Shown piece by piece: positions 35,324-46,045 of a DNA stretch of 64,000 nucleotides. A program made the position numbers and the translations under genes. Every line of letters starts with the position of its first letter. Within the stretch, counting starts at the first letter, position 1. This DNA is from Chroococcidiopsis sp. TS-821 (GTDB lineage Bacteria > Cyanobacteriota > Cyanobacteriia > Cyanobacteriales > Chroococcidiopsidaceae). The stretch covers positions 1 to 64,000 of the forward strand of contig NZ_MVDI01000016.1 of NCBI RefSeq assembly GCF_002939305.1, written 5' to 3'. Below the pieces are notes generated by a model that was given only the letters and a program-made list of their open reading frames with translations, did no database searches and had not been told where the DNA came from.

Positions 35324-37921
35324 ATGTCCACTTTGTTGCGGGTTTTGATTTTAGAAGATTCAGTGAGAGATACAGAACTTATACTGTACGAACTGCGCGC
35401 TTGCGGCATTAAGCCCAAATGGCAGCGTGTCGAAACCGAAGATGATTGTCGTGCGTGCTTAATAAATCAAGCATGGGATGTAATTCTTGCAGACTATGGA
35501 ATGCCACAATTTGGCGCGCTACAAGCTTTACAGTTATTAAAGCAACAAAAACTAGACATTCCATTAATTGTTGTCACCGGTAGCGTCAGCGAAGAAGTTG
35601 CTGTTGAGTGCATGAAGCAGGGTGCAGCGGACTATTTACTGAAAGATCGTTTAGTTCGCCTAGGTGAAGCGATTAAACAAGCTATTGACAAAAAAAATCT
35701 CCGCGATCGAAAGCGCCAAGCCGAAATTGCTTTACAAGCGAGTGAAGAACGCTTCCGCCGCCTGGCAGATAATGCCCACGATATTCTTTACCGCTATTGC
35801 TTTGAGCCAACTCCAGGCTTTGATTATATTAGTTCTGCTGTTACTAAAATAACAGGTTATACACCGCAAGAGTATTACCGCAATCCTTTGTTAATCTCAC
35901 AAATTGTGCATCCTGACGACCAGCAACTATGGCAGCGATCGCTTGCTGGCGAAATGCCCCAACCTCTTATGCTGCGTTGGATTCGCAAAGATGGGAAGAT
36001 CGTCTGGACAGAACAAAGCAATGTAACGCTCTACAGCAATGGTGCTTTAACCGCAATTGAAGGTATTATCCGTAATGTCACTGCACGCAAGCAAGTCGAA
36101 ATTCAAGTTCAGCAACAAGCCGAACGCGATCGCTTATTAAGTGCAATTGCGACGCGAATTCGTCAATCACTCAACTTAGATGAAATTCTCACGACAGCTG
36201 TTGCAGAAGTTCGGCAATTTTTAGACGCGGATCGCGTGATGATTTTTCGCTTTGAAGATAATCGTCATGGCAAAATTGTTGCTGAATCTGTAGCCGCTGA
36301 TTGGCCTTTTGACTCTGAGATGAAAGTGCATGGTACCTGGTTACAAGAAACTCAGGCTGAATGTCGGCGCGGCTGCGTTCATTCAATTGATGATGTTGCG
36401 CAAGCCAATCTCAATCCTCAATTTGCCAAGATATTACAACGATTGCACGTCAAAGCACGGTTAGTTGTTCCGATTTTACAAGGTGACTGTGCTTGGGGAT
36501 TGCTTGCCGTGCATCAATGTTCGCGATCGCGCCAATGGCAACTCAGCGAAGTTGATTTGATTGAGAAGTTAGCCACCCAAGTTGCGATCGCAATTCAACA
36601 AGGACAACTCTTTAACCAAGTCCAACAACAAGCTGCACGCGAACACTTACTCAACAATATCAGTCAATCGCTCAATTCTAGCCTCGATCCTGAACATATT
36701 TTGCAAGAAATTGTTAACCTTACAGGTCAAGGATTTGGTGTCGATCGCGTGATTATTTTTGCAATCGATACAACTCATATTCGCGTGATGAAAGAATGGA
36801 GAAAAAGCTCAAAAATAGTTTCCACGTTACACTTGCAGGTTCCTATATCCGATCATATAGAATTGCTGAATCCCACTTATTTTGCTTCTTACTATCAAGT
36901 TTTTCACGCCCCTGATTTTGCCAAGATTAATATCGATACCAAGCGAAAAACCCTCATCCAAAAAATACAAATGCGCTCTGAATTGCGCGTACCAATTTTT
37001 ATCCGCGACCAGTTCTTTGGGGGATTATCATTACAGACAACAACAACGCAGCGAACTTTTACGCCAGAGGAAATTCAGCTATTACAACGCATTGCCAATC
37101 AAGCCGCGATCGCGCTTTATAATGCCCAAAGTTACGAACGCTTAGAACAACTAGTCAAAGAACGTACGCAAGAACTCGAACAAGAAAAATTACTTTCAGA
37201 AGCTGCGGATCGCGCCAAAACTGACTTTCTAGCAAATATGAGTCACGAACTCCGAACTCCGCTCACAGGAATAATTGGCTTCTCTAATCTTTTACTCAAA
37301 CAGATTTTTGGAGAACTCAACGAGAAGCAACAACAATACATTGCGCTAATTCATTCTTCTGGACAACATTTATTAGACTTAATCAACGATCTTCTTGACT
37401 TATCAAAAATTGAGGCGGGAAAGGAAGAATTAAACCTTGAGACCTTGAGTGTCAAAGACATTTGCCAAGAATGTTTATCACTTGTTCAAGAAAAAGGACA
37501 AAAAAAAGAATTAGAATTTTCTTTGGTTATTCAAACAGAAACAATAACTTGTGTCGCCGATAAGCGCCGCCTTAAACAAATCTTATTTAACCTGCTCAAT
37601 AATGCAGTAAAATTTACTTCCAAAGGAAAAATTATACTTCAAGTTAGTCAGAATTTAGACCACATCATGTTTGCTATTATCGATACTGGAATTGGCATCG
37701 CTGCCGAAGATTTACCAAATTTATTTCAACCATTTCAGCAACTTGATAGCGGCTTGAATCGTAAATATGAAGGAACTGGCTTAGGTTTAGCGCTATCGCG
37801 TAAACTAGCGCGGTTACACGGAGGAGATATCACCGTGACTTCCGAACTAGGACGTGGTAGCTGCTTTACAGTTTGCCTACCAGTAAATTTATTAGATAAA
37901 TTACAGGCATCCTTGATTTGA
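35324..37921 (+). CDS. Hybrid sensor kinase: receiver-PAS-GAF-GAF-histidine kinase
   Basis: The 865-residue soluble protein begins with a receiver (about 6-120; Asp in [10 protein letters not shown]). A PAS domain follows (about 140-260; [14 protein letters not shown] and HPDDQ), then two GAF domains (about 275-430 and 445-600). The kinase core has His in [26 protein letters not shown] and GTGLGLALS. The first GAF resembles phytochrome-type GAFs ([14 protein letters not shown]), but I do not see the Cys-His pair of a typical bilin site with certainty. Light or redox sensing is therefore only a possibility. It lies behind the MHYT/receiver chimera. Confidence 0.9.
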   Translation: MSTLLRVLILEDSVRDTELILYELRACGIKPKWQRVETEDDCRACLINQAWDVILADYGMPQFGALQALQLLKQQKLDIPLIVVTGSVSEEVAVECMKQGAADYLLKDRLVRLGEAIKQAIDKKNLRDRKRQAEIALQASEERFRRLADNAHDILYRYCFEPTPGFDYISSAVTKITGYTPQEYYRNPLLISQIVHPDDQQLWQRSLAGEMPQPLMLRWIRKDGKIVWTEQSNVTLYSNGALTAIEGIIRNVTARKQVEIQVQQQAERDRLLSAIATRIRQSLNLDEILTTAVAEVRQFLDADRVMIFRFEDNRHGKIVAESVAADWPFDSEMKVHGTWLQETQAECRRGCVHSIDDVAQANLNPQFAKILQRLHVKARLVVPILQGDCAWGLLAVHQCSRSRQWQLSEVDLIEKLATQVAIAIQQGQLFNQVQQQAAREHLLNNISQSLNSSLDPEHILQEIVNLTGQGFGVDRVIIFAIDTTHIRVMKEWRKSSKIVSTLHLQVPISDHIELLNPTYFASYYQVFHAPDFAKINIDTKRKTLIQKIQMRSELRVPIFIRDQFFGGLSLQTTTTQRTFTPEEIQLLQRIANQAAIALYNAQSYERLEQLVKERTQELEQEKLLSEAADRAKTDFLANMSHELRTPLTGIIGFSNLLLKQIFGELNEKQQQYIALIHSSGQHLLDLINDLLDLSKIEAGKEELNLETLSVKDICQECLSLVQEKGQKKELEFSLVIQTETITCVADKRRLKQILFNLLNNAVKFTSKGKIILQVSQNLDHIMFAIIDTGIGIAAEDLPNLFQPFQQLDSGLNRKYEGTGLGLALSRKLARLHGGDITVTSELGRGSCFTVCLPVNLLDKLQASLI

Positions 37922-37970
37922 TGGTAATAGGTAATCAAAATTACCCATTACCAATACTATTAAAGATTAA
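37921..37970. repeat. GGTAAT-type short tandem repeat
   Basis: The spacer after the hybrid kinase contains ATGGTAATAGGTAATC and the reverse ATTACCCATTACCAAT, forming a loose palindrome. The same family occurs near 44545-44640, 50465-50525 and 52254-52290. Confidence 0.6.
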
Positions 37971-37983
37971 ATATTGAGCTCAT

Positions 37984-38706
37984 TTAGAAGCCACGTTCTG
38001 CTGAAATTAAGTGCATTGCGGCTCGAAGTAGTCTATCTGCAGCACGGTTTTGTGCTAAGTAAGCAAAATTAGCATTATTTGCGATTGGTGTTGTCGCGCT
38101 TGCGGTTGTTGATGTTGGAGCATTAGCGACAAGCGATCGCGCGCGGTCAAGTAATTGTCTTACCGTGTTGTCGTTTGAACGGTAATATTGAATTTCCGCC
38201 TCGGTTCTAGCAATGCGTTCTTGTGCGCGTTGGGGCGCTTCAATGTAGCTTCTGGAAGGACCGCTAGGACCTTTTTTCCCTATTACGTAACCTAGCTCAC
38301 TTTCATAGAGGTTCTCAGCAGCCTCGTATATAGCAGCTGCAGCTTTTGCTTGCTCAGATGCTTCAAAGTACTGACCACCTCTAAAGTTAGATTCTGCTCT
38401 TTCCATGATTTGTTGAGCGATGGGTAGTAATTCGTTGGCTTGCGAAGATGAAACCTGACTAGCAAGATACGATATGCGATATGAATCTTCTCGCGCTCTA
38501 GCAAGGTCACGTCCTGCACGTTCCACTTGTCGATACTCAAGGCTTGCTTGAGAACCACGACCAGATGGTAAAACAACTCCTTGTTGTGCGGGGGCTGTAG
38601 GGGTTGCAGGACGTGGTTTTTGGCGTGATTGGGTCATTCCTGGGGTCGCGATCGCGCTTAAGCCAGAAATCGCTAAAAGCGTTGCTAATACTATCGTTTT
38701 CCTCAT
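37984..38706 (-). CDS. Secreted protein of unknown function
   Basis: The 240-residue product has a signal peptide (about 1-25, ending near PGMTQ), a Pro/Thr/Gln-rich segment, then a helical region rich in Ala and Arg (about 55-235). It contains AEIQYYRSNDNTVRQLLDRA. I recall similar proteins in many cyanobacteria, but no function is known to me. The ATG at 38706 has a plain context. It is divergent from uvrA. Confidence 0.7.
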   Translation of the reverse strand: MRKTIVLATLLAISGLSAIATPGMTQSRQKPRPATPTAPAQQGVVLPSGRGSQASLEYRQVERAGRDLARAREDSYRISYLASQVSSSQANELLPIAQQIMERAESNFRGGQYFEASEQAKAAAAIYEAAENLYESELGYVIGKKGPSGPSRSYIEAPQRAQERIARTEAEIQYYRSNDNTVRQLLDRARSLVANAPTSTTASATTPIANNANFAYLAQNRAADRLLRAAMHLISAERGF

Positions 38707-38876
38707 CGATCTTCTGTTAAAATTTATTGCAAAAGTGGTAAAACACGAACAAGGATAACCAGATTGTGGTACTTAATCTCCTGTCTGTAGATAGAAATTG
38801 TTGAGAATAACATCTCCTTAACCGCGAACAAGAAGGCAACGCTAAAATCATTAAGCAATGGTTTTTCCTCTGCCTC

Positions 38877-41822
38877 ATGTCTTCTTTTGCTGAAACTTTA
38901 GACACGCTGGATGCAAACGGGAATCGTCCCCTGAGTGTGAATCGCGCTAGTCAGAATACAATCCGTATCCGTGGGGCTAGACAGCATAATCTCAAGAATA
39001 TTGATTTAGAGTTACCGCGCGATCGCTTGATCGTGTTTACTGGTGTATCCGGTTCGGGTAAATCTTCTTTAGCGTTTGATACAATTTTTGCCGAGGGACA
39101 GCGGCGCTATGTAGAATCTCTCAGTGCTTACGCTAGGCAGTTTTTAGGACAACTTGATAAACCTGATGTCGAAGCAATTGAAGGCTTAAGTCCGGCAATT
39201 TCGATCGATCAAAAATCAACTTCGCACAATCCGCGTTCTACAGTTGGTACTGTAACAGAAATTTACGATTACTTGCGGTTATTGTTCGGACGTGCTGGGA
39301 AACCGCATTGCCCAATTTGCGATCGCTCGATTGCACCGCAAACAATCGACGAGATGAGCGATCGCATTATGGAATTACCCGATCGCACCCGCTTTCAGAT
39401 TCTCGCCCCTGTGGTACGCGGAAAAAAAGGAACGCACCGCAAACTCCTATCTAGCCTTGCTTCCGAAGGATTCGCCCGCGTTAGAATTGATGGAGAAGTC
39501 CGCGAACTGAGTGACTCGATTGAACTCGATAAAAATCAAACGCACAACATTGAAGTTGTCATCGATCGCTTAATTAAAAAACCAGGAATTCAAGAACGTC
39601 TCACAGATTCGCTAACAACTTGTTTGCGGCGATCGGAAGGAATTGCTGTGATTGAGATTCTCGATCGCGCTGAGGCTGATAATAATGTTGTGATGAAAGC
39701 CGCAGAGGATGGAACTACCTACGTTACGTCACCCTTAGAAAAAGAAATCGTCTTCTCCGAAAACTTTGCGTGTCCCGAACATGGTGCGGTGATGGAAGAA
39801 CTGTCACCACGCTTATTTTCCTTTAATTCGCCGTATGGTGCGTGTCCGCACTGTCATGGATTGGGAAGTTTGCGGACATTTTCACCAGAGTTAGTCGTTC
39901 CCGATCCTGCACAGCCAGTTTATGCGGCGATCGCACCCTGGTCAGAAAAAGACAATTCTTACTATCTTTCCTTACTTTATAGTGTCGGGCAAGCTTTTGG
40001 GTTTGAACTTAAAACGCTGTGGAAACATCTAACACCCGAACAGCAACACGTGATTTTGCACGGTGCAGAACAACCGATTTGGAACCACGATCGCAATGAC
40101 TATCGCCGTTACGCAGGTGTCATTCCAATTTTACAGCGACAATATAATGATGCTTCCGAACTGATTAAACAAAAACTCGAACAGTATCTTGTCTATCAAC
40201 CGTGCGAAGTTTGTCAAGGACAACGCTTAAAACCCGAAGCGCTGGCGGTGCGTTTAGGACAATACCGCATTCTCGATCTTACCGGAGTTTCGATTCGCGA
40301 CTGTCAGCAGCGGATTCATCATTTAAAACTCAGCGATCGCCAAATGCAAATTGCAGATTTGGTATTGCGCGAAATCAAAGCACGGTTGCAGTTTCTTTTG
40401 GATGTAGGGTTAGACTACCTCACTTTAGACCGTCCAGCAATGACGCTTTCAGGTGGAGAAGCGCAACGCATTCGCTTAGCAACACAAATTGGTTCCGGAC
40501 TTACAGGCGTACTTTATGTTTTAGACGAACCAAGCATCGGATTGCATCAACGCGACAACGGACGCTTGCTACGGACTTTAACGCGATTGCGTGATTTGGG
40601 AAATACCTTAATTGTTGTCGAACACGATGAAGAAACCATCCGCGCGGCGGATCACGTTGTTGATATTGGTCCTGGTGCGGGAATTCATGGTGGTAGTATC
40701 ATCGCGCAAGGTGACTTGCAAGCATTACTAGAAGCAAAAGATTCGCTAACAGGTGCGTATTTATCAGGGCGCAAGGCGATCGCAACACCCGCACAACGAC
40801 GGGAAGGTAACGGGCGATCGCTGGTGATGAAAAACGCCCACCGCAATAACTTAAAAAATATTGATGTTGAAATTCCCCTTGGTAAACTTGTCTGCGTAAC
40901 TGGAGTTTCAGGTTCCGGTAAATCAACACTTATTAACGAACTACTTTATCCGGCTTTACAACATCACCTGACGCGCAAAGTGCCATTTCCGCAACACATC
41001 GAGGCGGTGGAAGGATTGGACGCAGTTGATAAAGCGATCGTCATCGATCAATCTCCCATCGGACGAACGCCGCGTTCTAACCCCGCTACCTACACGGGGG
41101 TTTTTGATGCCATTCGCGACGTTTTTAGTCAAACAATTGAAGCAAAAGCCAGAGGTTATAAGCCAGGACAATTTTCATTTAATGTCAAAGGCGGACGGTG
41201 CGAAGCGTGTGGCGGACAAGGTGTCAATGTTATTGAAATGAACTTTCTTCCTGATGTTTACGTGCAGTGTGAAGTCTGTAAAGGTGCGCGGTATAATCGC
41301 GAAACACTGCAAGTGAAATATAAAGGAAAATCCATCGCTGATGTTCTTGATATGACAGTAGAGGAAAGCTTAGAGCTTTTCCAAAATATTCCCAAAGCTT
41401 TTACGCGATTGCAAACACTAGTCGATGTTGGATTAGGTTATATTAAACTCGGTCAACCGGCAACAACACTATCAGGTGGTGAAGCGCAACGGGTAAAATT
41501 AGCAACAGAGTTATCGCGCCGCGCTACAGGAAAAACTTTGTATTTGATTGACGAACCAACAACAGGTTTATCGTTCTATGACGTGCATAAATTATTAGAT
41601 GTATTGCAACGTTTAGTGGATAAAGGTAATTCAATTTTGGTAATTGAACACAATTTAGATGTGATTCGTTGTAGCGATTGGATTATTGATTTAGGTCCTG
41701 AAGGTGGCGATAAAGGTGGTGAATTAGTTGCAGCCGGTACGCCAGAAGCAGTAGCAGAAAATTCACAGTCGTATACAGGGCAATATATTAAGCAGGTTTT
41801 ACAACAGTATCCAGCTAAGTAA
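38877..41822 (+). CDS. uvrA: Excinuclease ABC subunit A
   Basis: UvrA is the damage-recognition ATPase of nucleotide excision repair. The 981-residue protein has the first Walker [15 protein letters not shown] and the second [14 protein letters not shown]. Signature [12 protein letters not shown] and [12 protein letters not shown] and two zinc-type Cys-x2-Cys groups (CPHCHG, CEACGG) are also present. An amino-terminal extension of about 25 residues precedes the conserved core. The ATG at 38877 is the first plausible start. It is followed after 17 bp by the nucleotidyltransferase-like gene. Confidence 0.97.
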   Translation: MSSFAETLDTLDANGNRPLSVNRASQNTIRIRGARQHNLKNIDLELPRDRLIVFTGVSGSGKSSLAFDTIFAEGQRRYVESLSAYARQFLGQLDKPDVEAIEGLSPAISIDQKSTSHNPRSTVGTVTEIYDYLRLLFGRAGKPHCPICDRSIAPQTIDEMSDRIMELPDRTRFQILAPVVRGKKGTHRKLLSSLASEGFARVRIDGEVRELSDSIELDKNQTHNIEVVIDRLIKKPGIQERLTDSLTTCLRRSEGIAVIEILDRAEADNNVVMKAAEDGTTYVTSPLEKEIVFSENFACPEHGAVMEELSPRLFSFNSPYGACPHCHGLGSLRTFSPELVVPDPAQPVYAAIAPWSEKDNSYYLSLLYSVGQAFGFELKTLWKHLTPEQQHVILHGAEQPIWNHDRNDYRRYAGVIPILQRQYNDASELIKQKLEQYLVYQPCEVCQGQRLKPEALAVRLGQYRILDLTGVSIRDCQQRIHHLKLSDRQMQIADLVLREIKARLQFLLDVGLDYLTLDRPAMTLSGGEAQRIRLATQIGSGLTGVLYVLDEPSIGLHQRDNGRLLRTLTRLRDLGNTLIVVEHDEETIRAADHVVDIGPGAGIHGGSIIAQGDLQALLEAKDSLTGAYLSGRKAIATPAQRREGNGRSLVMKNAHRNNLKNIDVEIPLGKLVCVTGVSGSGKSTLINELLYPALQHHLTRKVPFPQHIEAVEGLDAVDKAIVIDQSPIGRTPRSNPATYTGVFDAIRDVFSQTIEAKARGYKPGQFSFNVKGGRCEACGGQGVNVIEMNFLPDVYVQCEVCKGARYNRETLQVKYKGKSIADVLDMTVEESLELFQNIPKAFTRLQTLVDVGLGYIKLGQPATTLSGGEAQRVKLATELSRRATGKTLYLIDEPTTGLSFYDVHKLLDVLQRLVDKGNSILVIEHNLDVIRCSDWIIDLGPEGGDKGGELVAAGTPEAVAENSQSYTGQYIKQVLQQYPAK

Positions 41823-41839
41823 AGAGAAGATAAATATAT

Positions 41840-42700
41840 ATGGGAGAGGTTTTTCGTGCTGGGTATCAACCGCAATCGAGGGATACTCATCCTGACGTTG
41901 ATAAATTTTTAATGCGGGCTTTTCGGAATATGCCTGTTTGGAAGAAAGCGCATCTTGTTGATGAAGCAACGAAGGGAATTCAACAATGGGCGCTGATTGG
42001 TATTCGCCATCAATTTCCTAATATAAGTCAAACAGAAATTAAGTTTCAATTAGCAGTTAGATGGTTAGGTGCTAAATTAGCGAATCATTTGTATAAAAAT
42101 AATCAAGGAAATATTGTAGACGCTGAATCTATACAATTAGCGTTAAAAATTGCAGATATTTTTGATAGTTTAGAAATTCCTTACTTAATTGGTAGTTCGA
42201 TTGCCAGCTCTATTCTGGGCGAACCTCGCGCTACTTTGGATATAGATTTTGTTGCAGATTTGCAGCTTACTCATGTGCCATCATTACTAACATTAATGAG
42301 TGAAGAGTTTTTTATTGAGGAAACAATGGTGACAGAAGCCATTGAGCGTCAGTCGTCATTTAATATTATTCATCTTGAAAGTCTGCTAAAAGTAGATATT
42401 TTTCTAGTATCAAATCAACCTTTGGTTCAGTCTGAAATGCAACGACGCCAGCAGCTAATTCTTACTGAAAATCCTCAAAAACTAGCTTGGCTACCTTCTG
42501 CTGAAGATATCATTTTACAAAAACTTATTTGGTATCGTATGAGTGGTGAAGTGTCAGACAGGCAATGGCGTGTCGTTTTAGGAGTACTAAAAGTTCAAGC
42601 TGATAAACTTGATATTAATTATTTAACTCAATGGGCTGAGAGTTTAAATTTAACAGGGATATTGACAAAAGCATTACAACAAGCTGGAGTCACTATCTAA
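41840..42700 (+). CDS. Two-domain protein: small conserved domain plus nucleotidyltransferase-like domain
   Basis: The amino-terminal part (about 15-80; DTHPDVDKFLMRAFRNMPVW) resembles a small conserved protein that I recall as a separate gene next to nucleotidyltransferases in other cyanobacteria. The carboxy-terminal part (about 105-286) has the Gly-Ser motif IGSSIASSIL and the paired Asp of LDIDFVADL, typical of AbiEii/MNT-like nucleotidyltransferases. These can act as toxins or antitoxins, but no partner gene is adjacent. It follows uvrA by 17 bp. Function is unproven. Confidence 0.65.
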   Translation: MGEVFRAGYQPQSRDTHPDVDKFLMRAFRNMPVWKKAHLVDEATKGIQQWALIGIRHQFPNISQTEIKFQLAVRWLGAKLANHLYKNNQGNIVDAESIQLALKIADIFDSLEIPYLIGSSIASSILGEPRATLDIDFVADLQLTHVPSLLTLMSEEFFIEETMVTEAIERQSSFNIIHLESLLKVDIFLVSNQPLVQSEMQRRQQLILTENPQKLAWLPSAEDIILQKLIWYRMSGEVSDRQWRVVLGVLKVQADKLDINYLTQWAESLNLTGILTKALQQAGVTI

Positions 42701-42786
42701 TAGACATTTCTCCTTATCTTCCTTTGTGTTCTTTGTGCCTTTGTGGTTCGTTTAATCACATCATTTTTTGCAAAAATGCGCTAATA

Positions 42787-42799
42787 TTACATAATGTAA
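42787..42799. promoter_or_regulatory. Palindrome upstream of the 46-residue ORF
   Basis: TTACAT-A-ATGTAA is a perfect 13-bp palindrome 36 bp before the start at 42836. It could be an operator for that small gene. Confidence 0.4.
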
Positions 42800-42835
42800 A
42801 ATATCTGTTACACCAAACTATCAACTTAAAAAACT

Positions 42836-42976
42836 ATGGCTGAAATGTCAGACCGTCAAAAAAGGATTATGGAGCATATCGCTCGCAGTAAAGGAGATTT
42901 TATCAAAACTCCGATCTATTCAGATCAGCGCAAGCAACAAATTATGGAACACATCCGCTTGAGTCGGGGAAAATAG
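42836..42976 (+). CDS. 46-residue protein with an internal repeat
   Basis: The frame encodes MAEMSDRQKRIMEHIARSKG and then a second similar half, QRKQQIMEHIRLSRGK. Each half is a basic helix with the pattern (Q)IMEHIxxSxG. The duplication supports real coding, although the gene is too short for normal calling. It has no recognised function; nucleic-acid binding is a guess from its charge. It converges with the DUF2358 gene, whose end is 8 bp away. Confidence 0.65.
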   Translation: MAEMSDRQKRIMEHIARSKGDFIKTPIYSDQRKQQIMEHIRLSRGK

Positions 42977-42984
42977 ATGAGGTA

Positions 42985-43428
42985 CTAACTTATACCTTTA
43001 CTTTTCCCGCTTTGAAAAAACTGTTGTAAGATTTCGCTGGGTTTGCGATCCCAGCGATCTACGTGTTCGTAGATTAAACCTGCTTCACTGAGTTTGTAGG
43101 TTGAGTAACCATTAAAGAAAATATGGGCTTTCCACGGTACGCGCAATATACCCCGTACTGTCCAATTAGCAATAATAGTATCTGTTTGTGCTTGATACAC
43201 GTCGTGCAGATCGAAGTGAATCTCAGTGAAAAATAATTGACCGTGAAATCGTAAAGTCCAAAAAATGATTCGGTAGTTTAGTTTACCCTTAAACTTATTA
43301 ACTGGATCTTGAAAGTAGATATCTTGAGTGTAAATATCGTAAGAAATATCTTGCTTAAAAAGTGTGGGTAAATCCTCTTTAAGCGTGGCAATGACTTTTT
43401 CGATCTGCGATTGATATTCTACGTTCAT
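42985..43428 (-). CDS. DUF2358 family protein (NTF2/SnoaL-like fold)
   Basis: The 147-residue protein has the pattern IATLKEDLPTLFKQDISYDI followed by YFQDPVNKFKGKLNY. These are marks of DUF2358, found in cyanobacteria and plastids. The function is unknown. The gene begins 6 bp after the end of the GHL10-like gene on the same strand, so they likely form an operon. Confidence 0.78.
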   Translation of the reverse strand: MNVEYQSQIEKVIATLKEDLPTLFKQDISYDIYTQDIYFQDPVNKFKGKLNYRIIFWTLRFHGQLFFTEIHFDLHDVYQAQTDTIIANWTVRGILRVPWKAHIFFNGYSTYKLSEAGLIYEHVDRWDRKPSEILQQFFQSGKSKGIS

Positions 43429-43434
43429 TGCACC

Positions 43435-44544
43435 TTAAAAGCGATTTTGGAGGAAGCGAAAAAAGCCATGAATTCCTCGATTTAAATTTGATACAGATTG
43501 TCCGCTGTCATTATTATACGGAAGTAACTGCAACACTTTCCCTAAAGCATCCCGATCTTCGCGCAACCCTTCATAAAAGAAGAACACTTCACCGGAAATA
43601 CCACGACTGCGATTGTAGGCGATCGCCTGTCGCAAGTGTTCGGCACTTATGCGATAAGAACCCAATTTAATCAAGATTCCTGGCGATAATTTTGCTAACT
43701 GTTCGCGATTCAACTGCTGCGTGACGCGGTCGACAACTTGTTTGTAACTTGCAAAGTCGCGGCGATAAATTTGCGGATGGATGATATCAACTAAACCGCG
43801 ATCTAACCAAGTTTTGGAATCTTGAAGGTATTCTTTGAGTCCCCAGTCATAAATATTTGGCGACATTGATACGATCAAATCGGAGTTAATCGCCTTGACT
43901 TCTTGATAAAGACGTGCTAAGAAATTTGTTAAAATGTTAGCCCGCCATTGTAGCCATTGAGGATCTTTTGGATTCTGGGATGGATAACAATTAAAAGTTT
44001 GCCGATAACGCTCTACAGTACTTGCATCATAACCACCCTCACAAGGCAATGCAGGTAAGCGATCGTCGCCTTGAACGCCATCAACATCATAGTTTCTGAC
44101 AACTTCTAGCACTAAACTTAACATAAACTCTTGCACTTGTGGATCGAGCGCATTCATCCACTCAAAGCCATTCTTCTTGAGTAAGTTGCCGTTAATATCC
44201 CGCGCCGCCCATCCTGGTTTCTTGGCTAAAATCATTCCGCCATTAGAATTGTAAGAACTCGCAAAACCATATTCAAACCACGGAATAACTTTAATTCCAA
44301 CCCGCCGCGCCTCGACAATAATTTCTGCTAAGGGATCTCTACCTTGATACCGTGGGTCGATTTCTACATCAAACAGCGATCGCATAATTGGACTAGGGTA
44401 AAGCGTAAACCCCTTATTCCAAACATCAGGAAACACAACATTAATCCCTGTCTGTGCCAAAAACGCCATTGCTTCAGCAATATTTTGCCGCGAATGCAGT
44501 ACCCGACTATCAGTATTAGTTATCCAAACACCGCGAATTGCCAT
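43435..44544 (-). CDS. GHL10-type glycosyl hydrolase-like protein
   Basis: The TIM-barrel family (GHL10, YngK-like) is thought to act on polysaccharides. The 369-residue protein begins RGVWITNTDSRVLHSRQNI and has GINVVFPDVWNKG, WFEYGFASSYN and DVDGVQGDDR, where the acidic residues probably form the active site. No clear signal peptide is seen, so it may be cytosolic. It is followed by DUF2358 at 6 bp. Confidence 0.85.
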   Translation of the reverse strand: MAIRGVWITNTDSRVLHSRQNIAEAMAFLAQTGINVVFPDVWNKGFTLYPSPIMRSLFDVEIDPRYQGRDPLAEIIVEARRVGIKVIPWFEYGFASSYNSNGGMILAKKPGWAARDINGNLLKKNGFEWMNALDPQVQEFMLSLVLEVVRNYDVDGVQGDDRLPALPCEGGYDASTVERYRQTFNCYPSQNPKDPQWLQWRANILTNFLARLYQEVKAINSDLIVSMSPNIYDWGLKEYLQDSKTWLDRGLVDIIHPQIYRRDFASYKQVVDRVTQQLNREQLAKLSPGILIKLGSYRISAEHLRQAIAYNRSRGISGEVFFFYEGLREDRDALGKVLQLLPYNNDSGQSVSNLNRGIHGFFRFLQNRF

Positions 44545-44640
44545 CAGTAAATAATTAGGTTATTGGTCATTGGTAACTGGTAATTGGTCATTGGAAAAGC
44601 GATTTATCAACACCCCCATTACCCATTGTCCAATCTCACG
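44545..44640. repeat. GGTAAT/TTGGTCA short tandem repeats
   Basis: The spacer holds runs such as TTATTGGTCATTGGTAACTG followed by GTAATTGGTCATTGG, and CCCCCATTACCCATTGTCC. It is one of four such tracts in the window, all in spacers. Confidence 0.65.
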
Positions 44641-44663
44641 TAGTTCATTGAAAAAACCGATCT

Positions 44664-45521
44664 ATGTACACAACTGACTGGAAACACGAATACATTACTA
44701 CCAACGGCATCAAACTGCACTACGTCACTCAAGGAGATGGTCCTTTAATGTTAATGTTGCATGGGTTCCCAGAATTTTGGTACTCATGGCGGCATCAAAT
44801 TCCAGAGTTTGCTAAAGATTATAAAGTTGTTGCCTTAGACTTGCGCGGTTACAACGATAGCGACAAACCAAAACAACAGTCAGCGTATGTAATGCGCGAA
44901 TTTCTGCAAGATGTTCAAGGCGTCATTACCGGACTGGGATACGACAAGTGTATTTTAGTCGGACACGATTGGGGAGGTGCGATCGCGTGGAGTTTTGCCC
45001 ACACTTACCCAGAAATGGTAGAACGTCTCATAGTCATGAACATACCTCATCCTGCCAAATTTGCTGAGGGACTGCGTACGCCACAACAACTCATGCGTAG
45101 TTCGTATATGTTTCTCTTTCAGCTACCCTGGCTACCAGAAATGCTGCTGCAAGCTTCAGACTACCAAGCAATTGAGACAGCTTTCAAAGGAATGGCAGTC
45201 AATAAAAGTGCTTTTACCCAAGCGGACATAGACGCCTACAAAGACGCAGCCAGCAAACGCGGTGCATTAACTGCTGCACTCAATTATTACCGTAACGTAT
45301 GGCAACAAGGATTACTCAAGCATAACTGGGATGTTTTAGAAGTTCCAACGTTACTCATTTGGGGTGAAAACGATACTGCACTTGGTAAAGAACTCACCTA
45401 CGGTACAGATAAATATGTCAGGAACTTACAAATCAAATATATTCCCAACTGTAGCCACTGGGTACAGCAAGAAAAACCACAGTTAGTTAATCAATATATG
45501 CGCGAGTTTCTAGCAACATAG
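44664..45521 (+). CDS. Alpha/beta hydrolase, epoxide hydrolase-like
   Basis: The 285-residue hydrolase has the oxyanion segment LHGFPEFWYSWRHQ, the nucleophile elbow VGHDWGGAIAW (Asp nucleophile, as in epoxide and haloalkane hydrolases), an acid in WGENDTALG and the last His in CSHWVQQE. The Asp nucleophile points to epoxide hydrolase rather than esterase chemistry. The natural substrate is unknown. A short membrane-protein gene follows 46 bp later. Confidence 0.88.
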   Translation: MYTTDWKHEYITTNGIKLHYVTQGDGPLMLMLHGFPEFWYSWRHQIPEFAKDYKVVALDLRGYNDSDKPKQQSAYVMREFLQDVQGVITGLGYDKCILVGHDWGGAIAWSFAHTYPEMVERLIVMNIPHPAKFAEGLRTPQQLMRSSYMFLFQLPWLPEMLLQASDYQAIETAFKGMAVNKSAFTQADIDAYKDAASKRGALTAALNYYRNVWQQGLLKHNWDVLEVPTLLIWGENDTALGKELTYGTDKYVRNLQIKYIPNCSHWVQQEKPQLVNQYMREFLAT

Positions 45522-45567
45522 ACAGCGTTTGATAAAATCAAGTCATTCTCACAGCATTTTCTGTCAT

Positions 45568-45981
45568 ATGCGCGATCCTCTGCGAAGTTTGAAGTTTTTA
45601 CCTTGGCGATCGCTGCTACAAGTTGCGCTGCTAGTTGCTGTCATTGTCATCGTTTTAGACTTTCTTCTCGCCTTGGGGTACATTCAATCAAATGTATTCC
45701 AACGTTTACTCATGTTGGTATACGCCCCACCGTTAGGAATCATCATCTCTTTAGCCATATCCTTAGGAATTGGGGCGCTAGGAGTTTATTTATTAGAGCG
45801 CTATTATCGCCTAGTCTCAATCAACACAGGTTCCTTATGGGCATTAGTTCTGTGTTTAGCGGTCATTCTATTTCTCAAATCTCTTCTACCACTACCAGCC
45901 GTTCTCTTTAACCTCAACCAAGCAACTTTAATCGGAATTATTATTGGTGTCTTCTGGAAAGGACGCCCCTACTGGCGTTAA
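45568..45981 (+). CDS. Small membrane protein of unknown function
   Basis: The open frame begins with TTG at 45529, but the ATG at 45568 gives MRDPLRSLKFLPWRSLLQ and a better amino terminus. The 137-residue product has about four hydrophobic helices. No known motif was recognised. It is on the same strand as its neighbours. Confidence 0.7.
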   Translation: MRDPLRSLKFLPWRSLLQVALLVAVIVIVLDFLLALGYIQSNVFQRLLMLVYAPPLGIIISLAISLGIGALGVYLLERYYRLVSINTGSLWALVLCLAVILFLKSLLPLPAVLFNLNQATLIGIIIGVFWKGRPYWR

Positions 45982-46045
45982 TTTATCATTATCTCCTTAT
46001 TTCTTTTTTCTGCGTCTCTGTGTTCCTTAAAAAAGGACTAAATTA

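Noticed and set aside
37921-37970. CRISPR-like repeats in the spacers with GGTAAT tracts
   Set aside because: The units are 6-8 bp, have no fixed spacers and resemble ordinary short tandem repeats; no cas genes are present.
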